NCBI RefSeq assembly: GCF_946222605.1
Contig: NZ_CAMIIE010000005.1
Span: forward strand, 30,092 to 94,091
From: an uncultured Acidocella sp.
GTDB lineage: Bacteria > Pseudomonadota > Alphaproteobacteria > Acetobacterales > Acetobacteraceae
DNA length: 64,000 nucleotides
Reading direction: 5' to 3'
Part shown: piece after piece, positions 52,564-61,690 of the stretch
Position numbering within the stretch: the first letter of the stretch is position 1
Layout of the letters: each line of letters starts with the position of its first letter
Made by a program: the position numbers and the translations under genes
Notes under the pieces: generated by a model
What the model saw: only the letters and a program-made list of their open reading frames with translations
Told to the model about the DNA's origin: nothing
Databases searched by the model: none

Positions 52564-54240
52564 GTGGCTGACGAGATGAGTGACACGCTGAACATCGCCA
52601 TCGCGCAGATCAATCTGCATCTGGGCGCGATCGACAAGAACCTCGCCAAGCTGCGCGCCGCCCGCGCCGAGGGGGCGAGGCTGGGGGCGGATCTGGTGGT
52701 GACACCGGAACTCTCCATCGCCGGCTATCCGCCGGAGGATCTGGTGCTCAAACCCGCCTTCGTCGCCGCCTGCGAGGCGGCAGCGGAAGAGCTGGCGGCG
52801 GAGACCGCCGATGGCGGGCCGGGTCTCATTGTCGGGCTGCCCTGGCGCAATGGCGGGAAGCTGCATAATGCCGCCTTTCTGCTGGAAGGCGGGCGCATCG
52901 CCGCGCGCCGGGCCAAGGTGGAGCTGCCCAATTACGGCGTGTTCGACGAAAAGCGTGTGTTTGATGCCGGCAGCCCGTCCGGCCCGGTGCCCTTCCGGGG
53001 CTTCCGGCTGGGGCTGATGATCTGCGAGGATTGGTGGCTGCCCGCCGTCTCCGAAACCCTGGCCGAAACCGGCGCGGAGATGCTGCTCTCGATCAACGGC
53101 TCGCCCTTCGAGGATGGCAAACAGACCCGCCGCGTCACGCTGGCGGTGGAGCGGGTGGTGGAAACCGGCCTGCCTTACGTCTTCGCCGCCCAGGTCTGCG
53201 GCCAGGATGAGGTGGTGTTCGACGGCGCCTCCTTCGTGCTGAACGCCGACCGCTCGCTCGCGGTGCAGATGCCGCATTTCCAGGAAGCGATCACCCTCAC
53301 CACCTGGACCCGCACCGAAACCGGCCTGGTCTGCACCCCGCAGACATTGGCGCCGGAGCCGGAGCGCTACGCGCTGATCTATCAGGCGATGATGTGGGGC
53401 CTGCGCGATTATGTGAACAAGAACGGCTTCCCCGGCGTGGTGCTGGGGCTCTCGGGCGGGATCGACAGCGCCATTTCCGCCGCCGTCGCCGCCGATGCGC
53501 TGGGGCCGGAGCGCGTGCGCGCGGTGATGCTGCCCAGCCGCTATACCTCCGCCCACAGCCTGGAAGATGCCGCCGCATGCGCGCGGATGCTGGGAATCCC
53601 TTACGAGACCATCCCCATCTCCGGCGCCACCGAGGCGTTCGAGGCCGCCCTTGCTCCGGCCTTTGCCGGCAAGGCGGCGGACATCACGGAAGAGAACATC
53701 CAGTCCCGTTCGCGCGGGCTGATTCTGATGGCGATTTCCAACAAATTCGGCCCGATGCTGCTGACCACCGGCAACAAGTCTGAAATGTCAGTTGGTTACG
53801 CCACGCTTTATGGCGATATGTGCGGCGGCTACTCGGTACTGAAGGATATCTACAAAACCACCGTGTTCGAGCTCTCGCGCTGGCGCAACGAGAATCACCC
53901 GCAGGGCGCGCTCACCGCGCCCGGCCCGGCCATGCCCGAGCGCATCATCACCAAGCCGCCCTCCGCGGAGCTGCGCGACAACCAGACCGACCAGGACAGC
54001 CTGCCGCCTTACGAGGTGCTGGATGCGATTCTGGAATATCTGATCGAGGGCGAGCGCTCGGCCGAGGAGATCGTGGCGGAGGGGTTTGAGCGCGAGACGG
54101 TGCTGCGGGTGATCAAGCTGCTGGACCGCGCCGAATATAAGCGCCGCCAGGCCCCGCCAGGGGTGAAAATCACCGCGAAGGCCTTCGGGCGCGATAGGCG
54201 TTATCCGCTGACCAACGGGTTTACCAACCTTATCAAATAG
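52564..54240 (+). CDS. nadE: NAD+ synthetase, glutamine-hydrolysing
   Basis: A 558-residue two-domain enzyme. The N-terminal nitrilase-type glutaminase (about 1-270) has catalytic Glu in TPELSIAGYPPEDL, Lys in KVELPNYGVFDEKR and Cys in MICEDWWLP. The synthetase domain has the P-loop LGLSGGIDSA, then TTGNKSEMSVGYATLYGD. It amidates nicotinate adenine dinucleotide to NAD+ using ammonia channelled from glutamine. Start GTG 52564 with GGAG ahead is preferred; ATG 52576 would lose four residues only. Terminal gene of the DAHP synthase-pncB-nadE run. Confidence 0.97.
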   Translation: MADEMSDTLNIAIAQINLHLGAIDKNLAKLRAARAEGARLGADLVVTPELSIAGYPPEDLVLKPAFVAACEAAAEELAAETADGGPGLIVGLPWRNGGKLHNAAFLLEGGRIAARRAKVELPNYGVFDEKRVFDAGSPSGPVPFRGFRLGLMICEDWWLPAVSETLAETGAEMLLSINGSPFEDGKQTRRVTLAVERVVETGLPYVFAAQVCGQDEVVFDGASFVLNADRSLAVQMPHFQEAITLTTWTRTETGLVCTPQTLAPEPERYALIYQAMMWGLRDYVNKNGFPGVVLGLSGGIDSAISAAVAADALGPERVRAVMLPSRYTSAHSLEDAAACARMLGIPYETIPISGATEAFEAALAPAFAGKAADITEENIQSRSRGLILMAISNKFGPMLLTTGNKSEMSVGYATLYGDMCGGYSVLKDIYKTTVFELSRWRNENHPQGALTAPGPAMPERIITKPPSAELRDNQTDQDSLPPYEVLDAILEYLIEGERSAEEIVAEGFERETVLRVIKLLDRAEYKRRQAPPGVKITAKAFGRDRRYPLTNGFTNLIK

Positions 54241-54359
54241 CTCGGGTCAGCGTCCCGCAATATTCGCTGTAATTCCTCTGGCCTTTTCTCCAGAAGCGGC
54301 TATTACACCCTTTCGCCGGTTATTCCGGCGGGTGTCCTGTGGGGAGTTTGAGCTAGACG

Positions 54360-57080
54360 ATGCCGGTGCCGTTTTCCGCCGAAGATTTTGATCGTGTCTT
54401 CGATTCCGCCATCATCCGCCGGGCTCAGAGCGTCATCGCGCTGGGCTTCGTGAAGGATGTGACGCTGCAGGGCGACACCATTGATGGCATCGTCGAGGAT
54501 ATGGACGGCACCCGCCGCACCACCTCGCTGACCCCGGAGCGCAAGGGCAGCCGGGTTTCCTTCGCCGAGCGGGAATGTTCCTGTGGTGAGCGCGGCTGCC
54601 GGCATCTGGCCGCCACCGCGCTGGCGGCGCTGGCGAAATTTCCCGAATTGCGCAAGGCCGAGCCGAAGAGCCTGATCGATACCGTGATTCCGGCCGCCGA
54701 GCGCACCTATACCCCGCCCCCGGCCCGCCCGCGCCCGACCGGACGGCGCGCCCGCCCCGCCGCCGCCCTGCTGGCCGTGGTTCCGGATGCGCCGGAGCCG
54801 GGTGCCACCGTGCTGGAGCGCGCCGCCACCCCGGTGCTGCGCCTGCGCCGTGTCACCGGCCCGGATGAATATAACCGCCAGCGCATGATCGACGTGCTGA
54901 CGCTGGATTTCGATTATGGCGGCGTGCGCGTGGATGGTGCCGACGACAGCCAGTTCATGCGCATCCGCACCGGCGGGCAGATCGCCTTCATCCGCCGCGA
55001 CCCGGCAGCCGAGGCGGCAGCCCTGGATGAGCTGCGCCCAGATGGCTTCGTGCAGATGCGCGTGGCCGACGGAAAAGCCGCGCGCGGCCAGCGCGTGCTG
55101 GTGTTCCGGGGTGAGGACGCCGCCGCCAAATGGCACCATTTCGTCGCGGTGCGCATCCCCGAGCTGACCGAAAAAGGCTGGCAGGCGCAGATCGACGCGA
55201 ATTTCGGCCCGCAGCTGGCCGATAATGTCGGCAATCTGGACGTGGTGGTGCAGGATGCCGAGAAGGGCAATTTCAGCCTGGAATTCGGCATCGAGATCGA
55301 TGGCGAGCGGCACCCGCTGCTGCCGATCCTCGAACATCTTTTGGCCCGTGGCGGCTACGAGGCCGCGCAGATCGTCGATGGCGAGATCATCACCTCGCTG
55401 GAGGATGGCCGCGTCATCAAGCTGCCGGCGGATCGCATCAAGCGGCTGCTGAACGTGATGGGCGATCTGATCGAGGCCGCCGGGCGCACCGCCGAGAAAA
55501 ACCTGGTGCTGCCGGTGGGGGCCGCCGCCACGGTGCTGGATCTGGAGGATGTGCTCACCACCTCCTGGCAGAATGCGGCGGATATCGAAGCCTATGTCGA
55601 GCGCTTCCGCGGCGAGCCGGAGATCATCCCGGTGGAAGTGCCGGAGGCCTTCAAGGGTTCGCTGCGCCCGTATCAGCAGCATGGCGTGGACTGGCTGCAG
55701 CATCTGGCCGGGCACGGGCTGGGCGCCTTCCTGGCGGACGATATGGGGCTGGGCAAGACCGCGCAGACCATCGCGCATATCTGCGTGGAGCATGCCGAAG
55801 GCCGGCTCACCGCCCCGGCGCTGATCGTGGTGCCGACCTCGCTGGTGGCGAACTGGACGGCGGAGCTGCGCAAATTCGCGCCGCATCTGCGGGTGGAAGT
55901 GCTGCACGGCATGGAGCGCCATGAGAAGCGCGACAAGCTGGAGGATGTGAATGTCGTCGTCACCACCTATACGGTGCTGACCCGCGATATCGAATTCATG
56001 AAGCCGCTGCCCTGGCACCTCACCGTGCTGGACGAGGCGCAGGCGATCAAATCCCCCGAGGCGCGGGCGACGCGCGCGGTCTGCCAGCTCAAGGCCGAGA
56101 ACAAGATCTGCCTCTCCGGCACGCCGATTGAGAATAATCTGGACGAGCTCTGGTCGCAGTTCGCCTTCCTGATGCCCGGCCTGCTGGGCGACCGGCGCGG
56201 CTTCACCAAGCGCTTCCGCACGCCGATCGAGAAGAACGGCGACCCGGTGGTGCGCGGCCAGCTGATCAGCCGCATCCAGCCTTTCATCCTGCGCCGGACC
56301 AAGTCCGAGGTGGCAACCGAGCTGCCGCCCAAGCACACCATCCTGCGCCGTATCACTTTGGCGCCGGACCAGCGCGAGCTCTACGAGACCATTCGCGGCA
56401 CGCTGTACGAGACGGTGAAGGAACAGATGGCCGAGCGCACGCTGGCGCAAAGCCGGGTGATCGTGCTGGATGCGCTTTTGAAGCTGCGCCAGGCCTGCTG
56501 CGACCCGCGCCTGGTGAAGCTGGGTGCCACGCGCGGCACCGAAAGCTCCGCCAAGCTGGACGATCTGATGGAGATGGTCTCCGAGCTGATCCCGGAAGGG
56601 CGGCGCATCCTGGTGTTCTCGCAATTCACCTCGATGCTGGACCTGATCAAGCCGCGCCTGGACGAAGCCGGCATTCCCTTCGTGGAACTGCGCGGCGATA
56701 CGCGCGACCGCGCCACCCCGGTGCAGCGCTTCGAGGCCGGCGAGGTGCCGCTCTTCCTGATCTCGCTGAAAGCCGGCGGGCGCGGGTTGAACCTGACCTC
56801 GGCCGATACCGTGATCCATTACGACCCCTGGTGGAACCCGGCGATCGAGGCCCAGGCCTCGGACCGCGCGCACCGGATCGGCCAGACCAAATCCGTGTTC
56901 GTCTATAAGCTGATCGCCACGGAGACGGTCGAGGAGCGGATCCTGGAGCTGCAGCAGCGTAAGGCGGAGCTGGCCTCCATCGCCTTCCAGGATGCCGGCG
57001 GCATGGCCTTCAATGCCGACGATATCGACTTCCTGTTCGGGCGCGACGCGGCGGCCTCGGAAGCGGCGGAAGCGGCGTAA
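54360..57080 (+). CDS. SWIM zinc-finger SNF2-family helicase
   Basis: A 906-residue Snf2-type ATPase. Residues 71-90 contain a SWIM finger (ERECSCGERGCRHLAA: C73, C75, C80, H82). A Pro/Arg-rich linker and a long middle region follow. The ATPase core begins near 435: Q-like LRPYQQHGVDWL, Walker A ADDMGLGKTAQT, Walker B VLDEAQAIKS, CLSGTPIENN, then the second lobe VFSQFTSMLDLI, ISLKAGGRGLNLT and ASDRAHRIGQTK. Such bacterial HepA-like proteins remodel protein-DNA or RNA polymerase complexes; target unknown. The sulfotransferase gene follows 11 bp later. Confidence 0.95.
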   Translation: MPVPFSAEDFDRVFDSAIIRRAQSVIALGFVKDVTLQGDTIDGIVEDMDGTRRTTSLTPERKGSRVSFAERECSCGERGCRHLAATALAALAKFPELRKAEPKSLIDTVIPAAERTYTPPPARPRPTGRRARPAAALLAVVPDAPEPGATVLERAATPVLRLRRVTGPDEYNRQRMIDVLTLDFDYGGVRVDGADDSQFMRIRTGGQIAFIRRDPAAEAAALDELRPDGFVQMRVADGKAARGQRVLVFRGEDAAAKWHHFVAVRIPELTEKGWQAQIDANFGPQLADNVGNLDVVVQDAEKGNFSLEFGIEIDGERHPLLPILEHLLARGGYEAAQIVDGEIITSLEDGRVIKLPADRIKRLLNVMGDLIEAAGRTAEKNLVLPVGAAATVLDLEDVLTTSWQNAADIEAYVERFRGEPEIIPVEVPEAFKGSLRPYQQHGVDWLQHLAGHGLGAFLADDMGLGKTAQTIAHICVEHAEGRLTAPALIVVPTSLVANWTAELRKFAPHLRVEVLHGMERHEKRDKLEDVNVVVTTYTVLTRDIEFMKPLPWHLTVLDEAQAIKSPEARATRAVCQLKAENKICLSGTPIENNLDELWSQFAFLMPGLLGDRRGFTKRFRTPIEKNGDPVVRGQLISRIQPFILRRTKSEVATELPPKHTILRRITLAPDQRELYETIRGTLYETVKEQMAERTLAQSRVIVLDALLKLRQACCDPRLVKLGATRGTESSAKLDDLMEMVSELIPEGRRILVFSQFTSMLDLIKPRLDEAGIPFVELRGDTRDRATPVQRFEAGEVPLFLISLKAGGRGLNLTSADTVIHYDPWWNPAIEAQASDRAHRIGQTKSVFVYKLIATETVEERILELQQRKAELASIAFQDAGGMAFNADDIDFLFGRDAAASEAAEAA

Positions 57081-57091
57081 GGGGCAGCTTT

Positions 57092-57913
57092 ATGGGCAAG
57101 CTCGTCTGGCTCGCCTCCTACCCCAAATCCGGCAATACCTGGGTGCGGGCGTTTCTGCATAATTATATCCTGAACGCAGAGACGCCCCACAGCATCAACG
57201 CGCTGGTGGATGTCACCATCTCCGAATGCGCGATGGCGTTTTTCGGCACGCCGGGAGAGATTTTGCCCCCCGCCGAGGTGCAGGCGCGCCGGCCCCAGGT
57301 GCATGAGGCCCTGACCCGGCTGCATGAGGATCTGGTGTTCGTGAAAACCCATAACGCCCATCTCTCGGCGCATGGGGTCAGGCTGATCACGCCCGAAGCC
57401 ACCGCCGGCGCCATCTATATCGTCCGCGACCCGCGCGATGTCGCGCTCTCTTACGCCGCCTTCACCGGCAAATCGGTGGATGAGATCATCGATTTCATGG
57501 CCGCCGAGGGCGCGGCCAATGCCTCGGACGGCACCCAGGTGTTCGAGCTGCTCTCCTCCTGGTCCGCCCATGCGCTCTCCTGGGTCGCCTCCCCGCGACG
57601 TCTGCTGGTGCGCTATGAGGATCTGCTGGCCGATCCGCGGCGCGGCTTTGGCCGGATCATCCGCTTCCTGGGTGAAGCCGGGGACCAGCCCGACCCCGAG
57701 CGGCTCAGCCGGGCGATCGAATTCAGCAGCTTCAAGATTCTGGCCGGGCAGGAAGCGCGCGATGGCTACCGCGCCGGCGGCCCGGGTGAGGCAAAATTCT
57801 TCCGCCAGGGCGAGGCCGGGGGCTGGCGCGGCCGGCTCAGCCCCGCCCAGGCCGGCAAGATCTGGGCCGCGCACGGGAAGGTGATGGAAAAATTCGGCTA
57901 TCCACAGAATTGA
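57092..57913 (+). CDS. Sulfotransferase domain protein
   Basis: A 273-residue cytoplasmic protein of the P-loop sulfotransferase superfamily. The PAPS 5'-phosphosulfate loop is ASYPKSGNTWVRAFL (residues 8-22) and the 3'-phosphate motif is IYIVRDPRDVALSYA near 110-124. A plausible catalytic His is in FVKTHNAHLSAHG. It resembles eukaryote-like cytosolic sulfotransferases found sporadically in bacteria and would add sulfate to a small molecule or glycan. It sits 11 bp after the SNF2 gene on the same strand. Acceptor is unknown; no PAPS synthesis genes are in the window. Confidence 0.9.
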   Translation: MGKLVWLASYPKSGNTWVRAFLHNYILNAETPHSINALVDVTISECAMAFFGTPGEILPPAEVQARRPQVHEALTRLHEDLVFVKTHNAHLSAHGVRLITPEATAGAIYIVRDPRDVALSYAAFTGKSVDEIIDFMAAEGAANASDGTQVFELLSSWSAHALSWVASPRRLLVRYEDLLADPRRGFGRIIRFLGEAGDQPDPERLSRAIEFSSFKILAGQEARDGYRAGGPGEAKFFRQGEAGGWRGRLSPAQAGKIWAAHGKVMEKFGYPQN

Positions 57914-58047
57914 TCCGCCCACAAACCAACTGATCCCGATTTCACGTGACAGTTCGATGGCAATGGGACTAGCCTGAGCATCCGGGCACAGCCCGCCGAT
58001 CAAGGGGGCACCCGGGTTTCGTTGGCCATCAGCCATTAGGAGACACC

Positions 58048-58215
58048 ATGAACCTGCAATCACGTCTCGCGGCCCTGAAAGGGCGTCATGCCAGCCTGGA
58101 AAGCCAGATCGCCGCCGAGGATCGGCGGCCGCTACCGGACATGGCGGCACTTTCCCGCCTGAAAGTTGAGAAATTGCGGCTCAAGGAAGAGATGGAACGG
58201 ATACGCACTCAATAA
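58048..58215 (+). CDS. DUF465 (YdcH-like) small coiled-coil protein
   Basis: A 55-residue protein beginning MNLQSRLAALKGRHASLE and ending KEEMERIRTQ. The segment LKGRHASLESQIA and the closing LKVEKLRLKEEMERI match the DUF465/YdcH pattern of a short helical hairpin. AGGAGA at 58038-58043 fits the ATG. It is immediately followed by a strong intrinsic terminator, which supports a genuine single-gene transcript. Function of the family is unknown. Confidence 0.88.
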   Translation: MNLQSRLAALKGRHASLESQIAAEDRRPLPDMAALSRLKVEKLRLKEEMERIRTQ

Positions 58216-58240
58216 GAGATCAGCGTCGGAATACGGAAAA

Positions 58241-58263
58241 GGGGGCTAAAAGCCCCCTTTTTT
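58241..58263 (+). terminator. Intrinsic terminator of the DUF465 gene
   Basis: GGGGGCT / AGCCCCC stem with an AAA loop followed by TTTTTT. It also precedes the convergent trcR stop. Confidence 0.93.
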
Positions 58264-58285
58264 GCTGCCTTGCGCGTCGCTTTTG

Positions 58286-58855
58286 TCAGGCCGCTTCGGC
58301 CGGGCCGGGCGGCGGCGGCGGGGTGAGGCCTTCGCGGGTGACGCGCTCATTGGCGGCATTCACCGCATCGTTCAGATCGGACTGCTTGCACAGCCCCAAA
58401 ATCACCGGGTCGCGCGGCTTGATGTTGGCGGCGTTCCAGTGCGAGCGGTCGCGGATCTTCTGGATGGTGTCCTTGGTGGTGCCCAGCAGCTTGACGATCT
58501 GCGCGTCGGTGAGATGCGGGTAGGAGCGCAGCAGGAAGGCGATGGCGTCCGGGCGGTCATTGCGCTTGGCCACGGGGGTATAGCGCCCGCCCTTCTGCTT
58601 CTTGTGCATTTCCGGCTGCGGCAGCAATTTCAGCCGGCGGGAGCTGTCAGCCTCGCAGCGCTGGATATCCTCGGCGGTGATCTGCTTGTTCATCACCGGA
58701 TCATAGCCGACAATCCCTTGCGCAACCTCGCCATCCGCGATCGCCTGGACTTCCAGCGGATGCATGCCACAGAAATCCGCGATCTGCTCGAAGGTGAGGC
58801 CGGTCTTGTCAATCAGCCAGACTGCGGTAGCTTTGGGCATCAAGGGCAAGGACAT
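58286..58855 (-). CDS. trcR: Cell-cycle transcriptional regulator TrcR (DUF1013)
   Basis: A 189-residue protein found across Alphaproteobacteria. It begins MSLPLMPKATAVWLIDKTGLTFEQIADFCG (quoted here as two parts: MPKATAVWLIDKTGLTFEQ and IADFCGMHPLEV), the invariant N-terminus. A helix-turn-helix-like region follows at LTDAQIVKLLGTTKDTIQKI. In Caulobacter-type cell cycles TrcR associates with RNA polymerase at GcrA/CtrA-linked promoters. The C-terminus is a Pro-rich tail. Divergent from the DUF1192 gene. Confidence 0.93.
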   Translation of the reverse strand: MSLPLMPKATAVWLIDKTGLTFEQIADFCGMHPLEVQAIADGEVAQGIVGYDPVMNKQITAEDIQRCEADSSRRLKLLPQPEMHKKQKGGRYTPVAKRNDRPDAIAFLLRSYPHLTDAQIVKLLGTTKDTIQKIRDRSHWNAANIKPRDPVILGLCKQSDLNDAVNAANERVTREGLTPPPPPGPAEAA

Positions 58856-58980
58856 GGATCGATTACCTTTTCTCGTTTCGGGCCGAGGCGCCCGAAACGG
58901 ACATAGTTACTCGCTTCGGCCCCGCAAGTACAACTGGCGGGGTTATCGAGCCCGCGCCACCTTTTGGTCAAGTCCAAACC

Positions 58981-59181
58981 ATGACATTTTCTGAAGAAGA
59001 CCTGCCGCCACGGAAGAAAAAGAGGCTGGAGCCGCCGGTTCTGGACACGCTCGGGGTGGAGGAGCTGCGGCTTTACATTACGGAATTGCAGGAAGAAATC
59101 CGCCGGGTGGAGGCGGAGATCAAGGCCAAGCAGGCGCATGCCGCCGCCGCCGCGCTTTTCTTCAAGCCGCCCGGCGCCTAA
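58981..59181 (+). CDS. DUF1192 small protein
   Basis: A 66-residue protein: a basic N-terminus (PPRKKKRLEPP), the conserved LDTLGVEELRLYITELQEEI and a helical, Ala-rich tail. This matches the alphaproteobacterial DUF1192 family, often encoded beside trcR or zinc-dependent oxidoreductases. Function unknown. It is divergent from trcR and 6 bp ahead of the Smr gene. Confidence 0.88.
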   Translation: MTFSEEDLPPRKKKRLEPPVLDTLGVEELRLYITELQEEIRRVEAEIKAKQAHAAAAALFFKPPGA

Positions 59182-59187
59182 GCTTAG

Positions 59188-59748
59188 ATGGCGCGACGCA
59201 ACCAGGTGGGACGGGGGGCGCTGGAAAAACCAGCGCCCCGCCGGCCGAAAGGGCTTTCGGCTGAGGATCTGGAGCTGTGGGCGGCCTATGGGCGCACGCT
59301 GAGCCGGCTGATGCCAGGCCGCCGCCACGCGCCCTTGCCGCCGCCGCCGCCGGCTCCGGAACCGGCCCCGGAAGCGCCAGCGCCCGAGCCGCCGCGCGTA
59401 AAACTCCCCGGCCCCTCCTGGCTGGCGGTGAATGCGCCGCCGGCGGGGCTGGATAAATCCACCTGGTCGAAATTCCGGAGCCAGAAAATCCGCGCCGAGG
59501 CGAAGCTGGATCTGCACGGCCACACCGCCGCGCGGGCGCATACCGAGGTGACGCGGTTTCTGGAGATGGCGCAGGCAACGGGGCTGCGCTGTGTGGAGAT
59601 CGTCACCGGTAATGGTGAGATTCTGGCGCGTGAACTGCCGCATTGGCTCAATACCCCGGCGATGCGCCCGCTGATCCTGGGCCTCGCCCACCCGCATGCG
59701 CGCAATGCGGGGGCCATTCGCGTGTTGCTGCGCCGGCGCCGGGGATGA
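59188..59748 (+). CDS. Smr/MutS2-type endonuclease domain protein
   Basis: A 186-residue protein. A Pro-rich region (about 45-75) separates a basic N-terminus from a C-terminal Smr domain: KLDLHGHTAARAHTEV carries LDxHG, VEIVTGNGE is the TGxG loop, and the last strand is GGAIRVLLRRR-like (NAGAIRVLLRR). Stand-alone Smr proteins nick DNA or cut stalled mRNA. The stop overlaps the next gene's start (ATGA), so it is translated together with the XRE regulator. Confidence 0.92.
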   Translation: MARRNQVGRGALEKPAPRRPKGLSAEDLELWAAYGRTLSRLMPGRRHAPLPPPPPAPEPAPEAPAPEPPRVKLPGPSWLAVNAPPAGLDKSTWSKFRSQKIRAEAKLDLHGHTAARAHTEVTRFLEMAQATGLRCVEIVTGNGEILARELPHWLNTPAMRPLILGLAHPHARNAGAIRVLLRRRRG

Positions 59749-60101
59749 CACCGTTCGGAGAGAAATTGCGGGCGCTGCGCCAGGAGCGGGGCATTCTGCT
59801 GAAGGACATGGCGGCGGCGCTGGAGGTCTCGCCGGCCTATCTCTCGGCGCTGGAACATGGGCGGCGGGGCGCGCCCTCCGCCGGGCTGGTGCATCAGGTC
59901 TGCCAGTTTTTCGGGCTGATCTGGGATGATGCGGATGAGCTGGCGGCCCTGGCCCGGCAATCCCGCCCCAGGCTGAAGCTCAACAGCGCGGGGTTGAGCG
60001 CGGCGCAGACGGCGCTGGCCAACCGGCTGGCCAAGGAGCTGCGGAATTTATCGCCGGAGACGGTGGCGGCGATCCAGAAGCTGCTGGACGCCAAGGAGTA
60101 G
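59745..60101 (+). CDS. XRE-family helix-turn-helix regulator
   Basis: A 118-residue protein starting at ATG 59745 (MTPFGEKLRALRQERG). The Cro/CI-type helix-turn-helix is in LLKDMAAALEVSPAYLSALEHG. The rest is helical without a recognised ligand domain. It is coupled to the Smr gene and convergent with maf (directly abutting, 60101/60102). Targets unknown. The conserved small alphaproteobacterial regulator of this layout is often linked to DUF1192-Smr loci. Confidence 0.9.
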   Translation: MTPFGEKLRALRQERGILLKDMAAALEVSPAYLSALEHGRRGAPSAGLVHQVCQFFGLIWDDADELAALARQSRPRLKLNSAGLSAAQTALANRLAKELRNLSPETVAAIQKLLDAKE

Positions 60102-60695
60102 CTAGCCAGGCAGCACGCCCTGGGCGCGCAAGGCGCCGAGCAGCGGCAGCAGCGGCAGGCCGAGCACGGTGAAATAATCCCCCTCGATCCGCTCGAACAG
60201 CTGTGCGCCCTGCGCCTCCAGCCGGTAGGCGCCGACGCAATGCAGGATCTCATCGCCCTCGGCGACCAGGTAGTCCTGCAGAAAATCTTCGCTGAACTCG
60301 CGCATCGTCAGCCGCGCGCGCGCCGTGTGCGCCCAGAGCAGCGCCCCGTCCTGCACCAGGCAGGCGGCGCTGATCAGCTCATGGGTGCGGCCGCGAAAGC
60401 CGCGCAGCTGGCTGGCCGCCGCCGCCAGATCCGCCGGCTTGTCATAGACCATGCCGTCGCAGACCAGGACCTGGTCGGCGCCGATCACCCGCGCCCCGGG
60501 ATAAAGCGCGGAGACCGCCTGCGCCTTGGCCTGCGCCAGCGCCGCCGCCAGCGCCTCGGGCGCGCCGGTAAAGCCAGATTTCAGCGCGGTTTCATCCACC
60601 GACGAGGCCACCGCCGAGAAATTCACCCCAGCCCCGGCAAGCATGGCCTTGCGGCTGGCGGAGGCGCTGGCGAGGATCAGGGAGCGTGTAGGCAC
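60102..60695 (-). CDS. maf: Maf-type nucleoside triphosphate pyrophosphatase
   Basis: A 197-residue house-cleaning enzyme hydrolysing dTTP/UTP or modified nucleotides. The start is GTG at 60695. Motifs are LILASASASRKAML (Maf signature), DETALKSG, IGADQVLVCDG with the catalytic Asp, and the C-terminal RIEGDYFTVLGLPL. Subtype (YhdE or YceF) is not firmly set. Its start lies 19 nt inside the end of the AraC-family gene, suggesting coupled expression. Confidence 0.95.
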   Translation of the reverse strand: MPTRSLILASASASRKAMLAGAGVNFSAVASSVDETALKSGFTGAPEALAAALAQAKAQAVSALYPGARVIGADQVLVCDGMVYDKPADLAAAASQLRGFRGRTHELISAACLVQDGALLWAHTARARLTMREFSEDFLQDYLVAEGDEILHCVGAYRLEAQGAQLFERIEGDYFTVLGLPLLPLLGALRAQGVLPG

Positions 60696-61690
60696 GCTTG
60701 TCTGTACCGCGCGGGGGAGCGCCCCGTCCAGCGCGTGAAGGCGCGGGTGAAGGCGCTGAGTTCGGAATATCCCAGCAGCAGCGCGATATCCGTGAAAGCG
60801 ATCCCCGGCTGGCCGACATAATCCTCGGCCAGTTCGCGGCGGATGCGGGCGGTGAGATCCGAAAACGCCACCCCTTCCTGGCGCAGCCGCCGATGCAGCC
60901 CGGCCCGGCTCACCCCCAGGCGCTGCGCCACCTGGTCGATCTGTGCCGCCTTGCTCAGAAACCCGTCCCGGATCAGCGCCAGCACCTGGCCGAGGAAATC
61001 CCGCGCTCCCCCATCCGCCAATTGCGGGCGCAGCGCCGCGAGCAACCCCGGCAGCCGGGCCGCATCCGCCCCGGGCATCTTCGCCGCCAGCAACTCCGCC
61101 GGAAACAGCAGCGCATTGCGCGGCGCCGCGTAATAGACCGGGGCGCGGAAGCCAGCCGCGGCGCGTGCCCCGGCCGGGCGCAGATGCTCGAACTGCACCT
61201 CCAACGGCGCGAAGCCCGGCCCCAGAGCGCGGCGAAATATCCCCGCGAACACCGCCAAAGACAGCTCCGCATCCTGCCGGCGCTGGGTGATCCGCCCATC
61301 GCCGATCTGATATTCCAGCGCCATTATCGGCCCCTGGGCACGCAGGCGCAGGCAGGAATGCTCCTGCAGCACCGGGAAATAGGCGCAGAGATTGCGCAGC
61401 GCCGCCCCCAGATCCGGCGAGGCCAGCACCAGCGCCCCCAGCGCGCCCATCTGTTCGGGCGTGTATTGCTGGCCAAAGCGCAGCCCGAAATCATCCAGCC
61501 CGGTCTGCGCCGCCGCCTGCTCGAACAGCCGGCAATAGGCCATCAGGCTCAAACGCTGGGTGGGGTCGGCCAGCCGGCCGGCGGGCAAGGCCAGCCCGGC
61601 CAGCAAGGACGGCGCGTCCCCGCCGCACTGGCCGATCAGCGCCTCGATCCCTGCCGCGGCAGCGGCGGCGATATGCGGCTCCACACCCAT
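60677..61690 (-). CDS. AraC-family transcriptional regulator
   Basis: A 337-residue regulator. The N-terminal two thirds resembles the arabinose-binding-like domain of OruR/ArgR-type activators (ALAGLALPAGRLADPTQRL, MGALGALVLASPDLG). The C-terminal double helix-turn-helix covers about 240-330: VAQRLGVSRAGLHRRLRQEG and IALLLGYSELSAFTRAFTRW. It is divergent from the copper amine oxidase gene (244 bp), making that gene the likely target and an amine the likely inducer. Confidence 0.92.
   Translation of the reverse strand: MGVEPHIAAAAAAGIEALIGQCGGDAPSLLAGLALPAGRLADPTQRLSLMAYCRLFEQAAAQTGLDDFGLRFGQQYTPEQMGALGALVLASPDLGAALRNLCAYFPVLQEHSCLRLRAQGPIMALEYQIGDGRITQRRQDAELSLAVFAGIFRRALGPGFAPLEVQFEHLRPAGARAAAGFRAPVYYAAPRNALLFPAELLAAKMPGADAARLPGLLAALRPQLADGGARDFLGQVLALIRDGFLSKAAQIDQVAQRLGVSRAGLHRRLRQEGVAFSDLTARIRRELAEDYVGQPGIAFTDIALLLGYSELSAFTRAFTRWTGRSPARYRQACLHAP

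Noticed and set aside
54303..56873. 856-codon minus-strand frame opposite the SNF2 gene
   Set aside because: Antisense shadow with no conserved motif.
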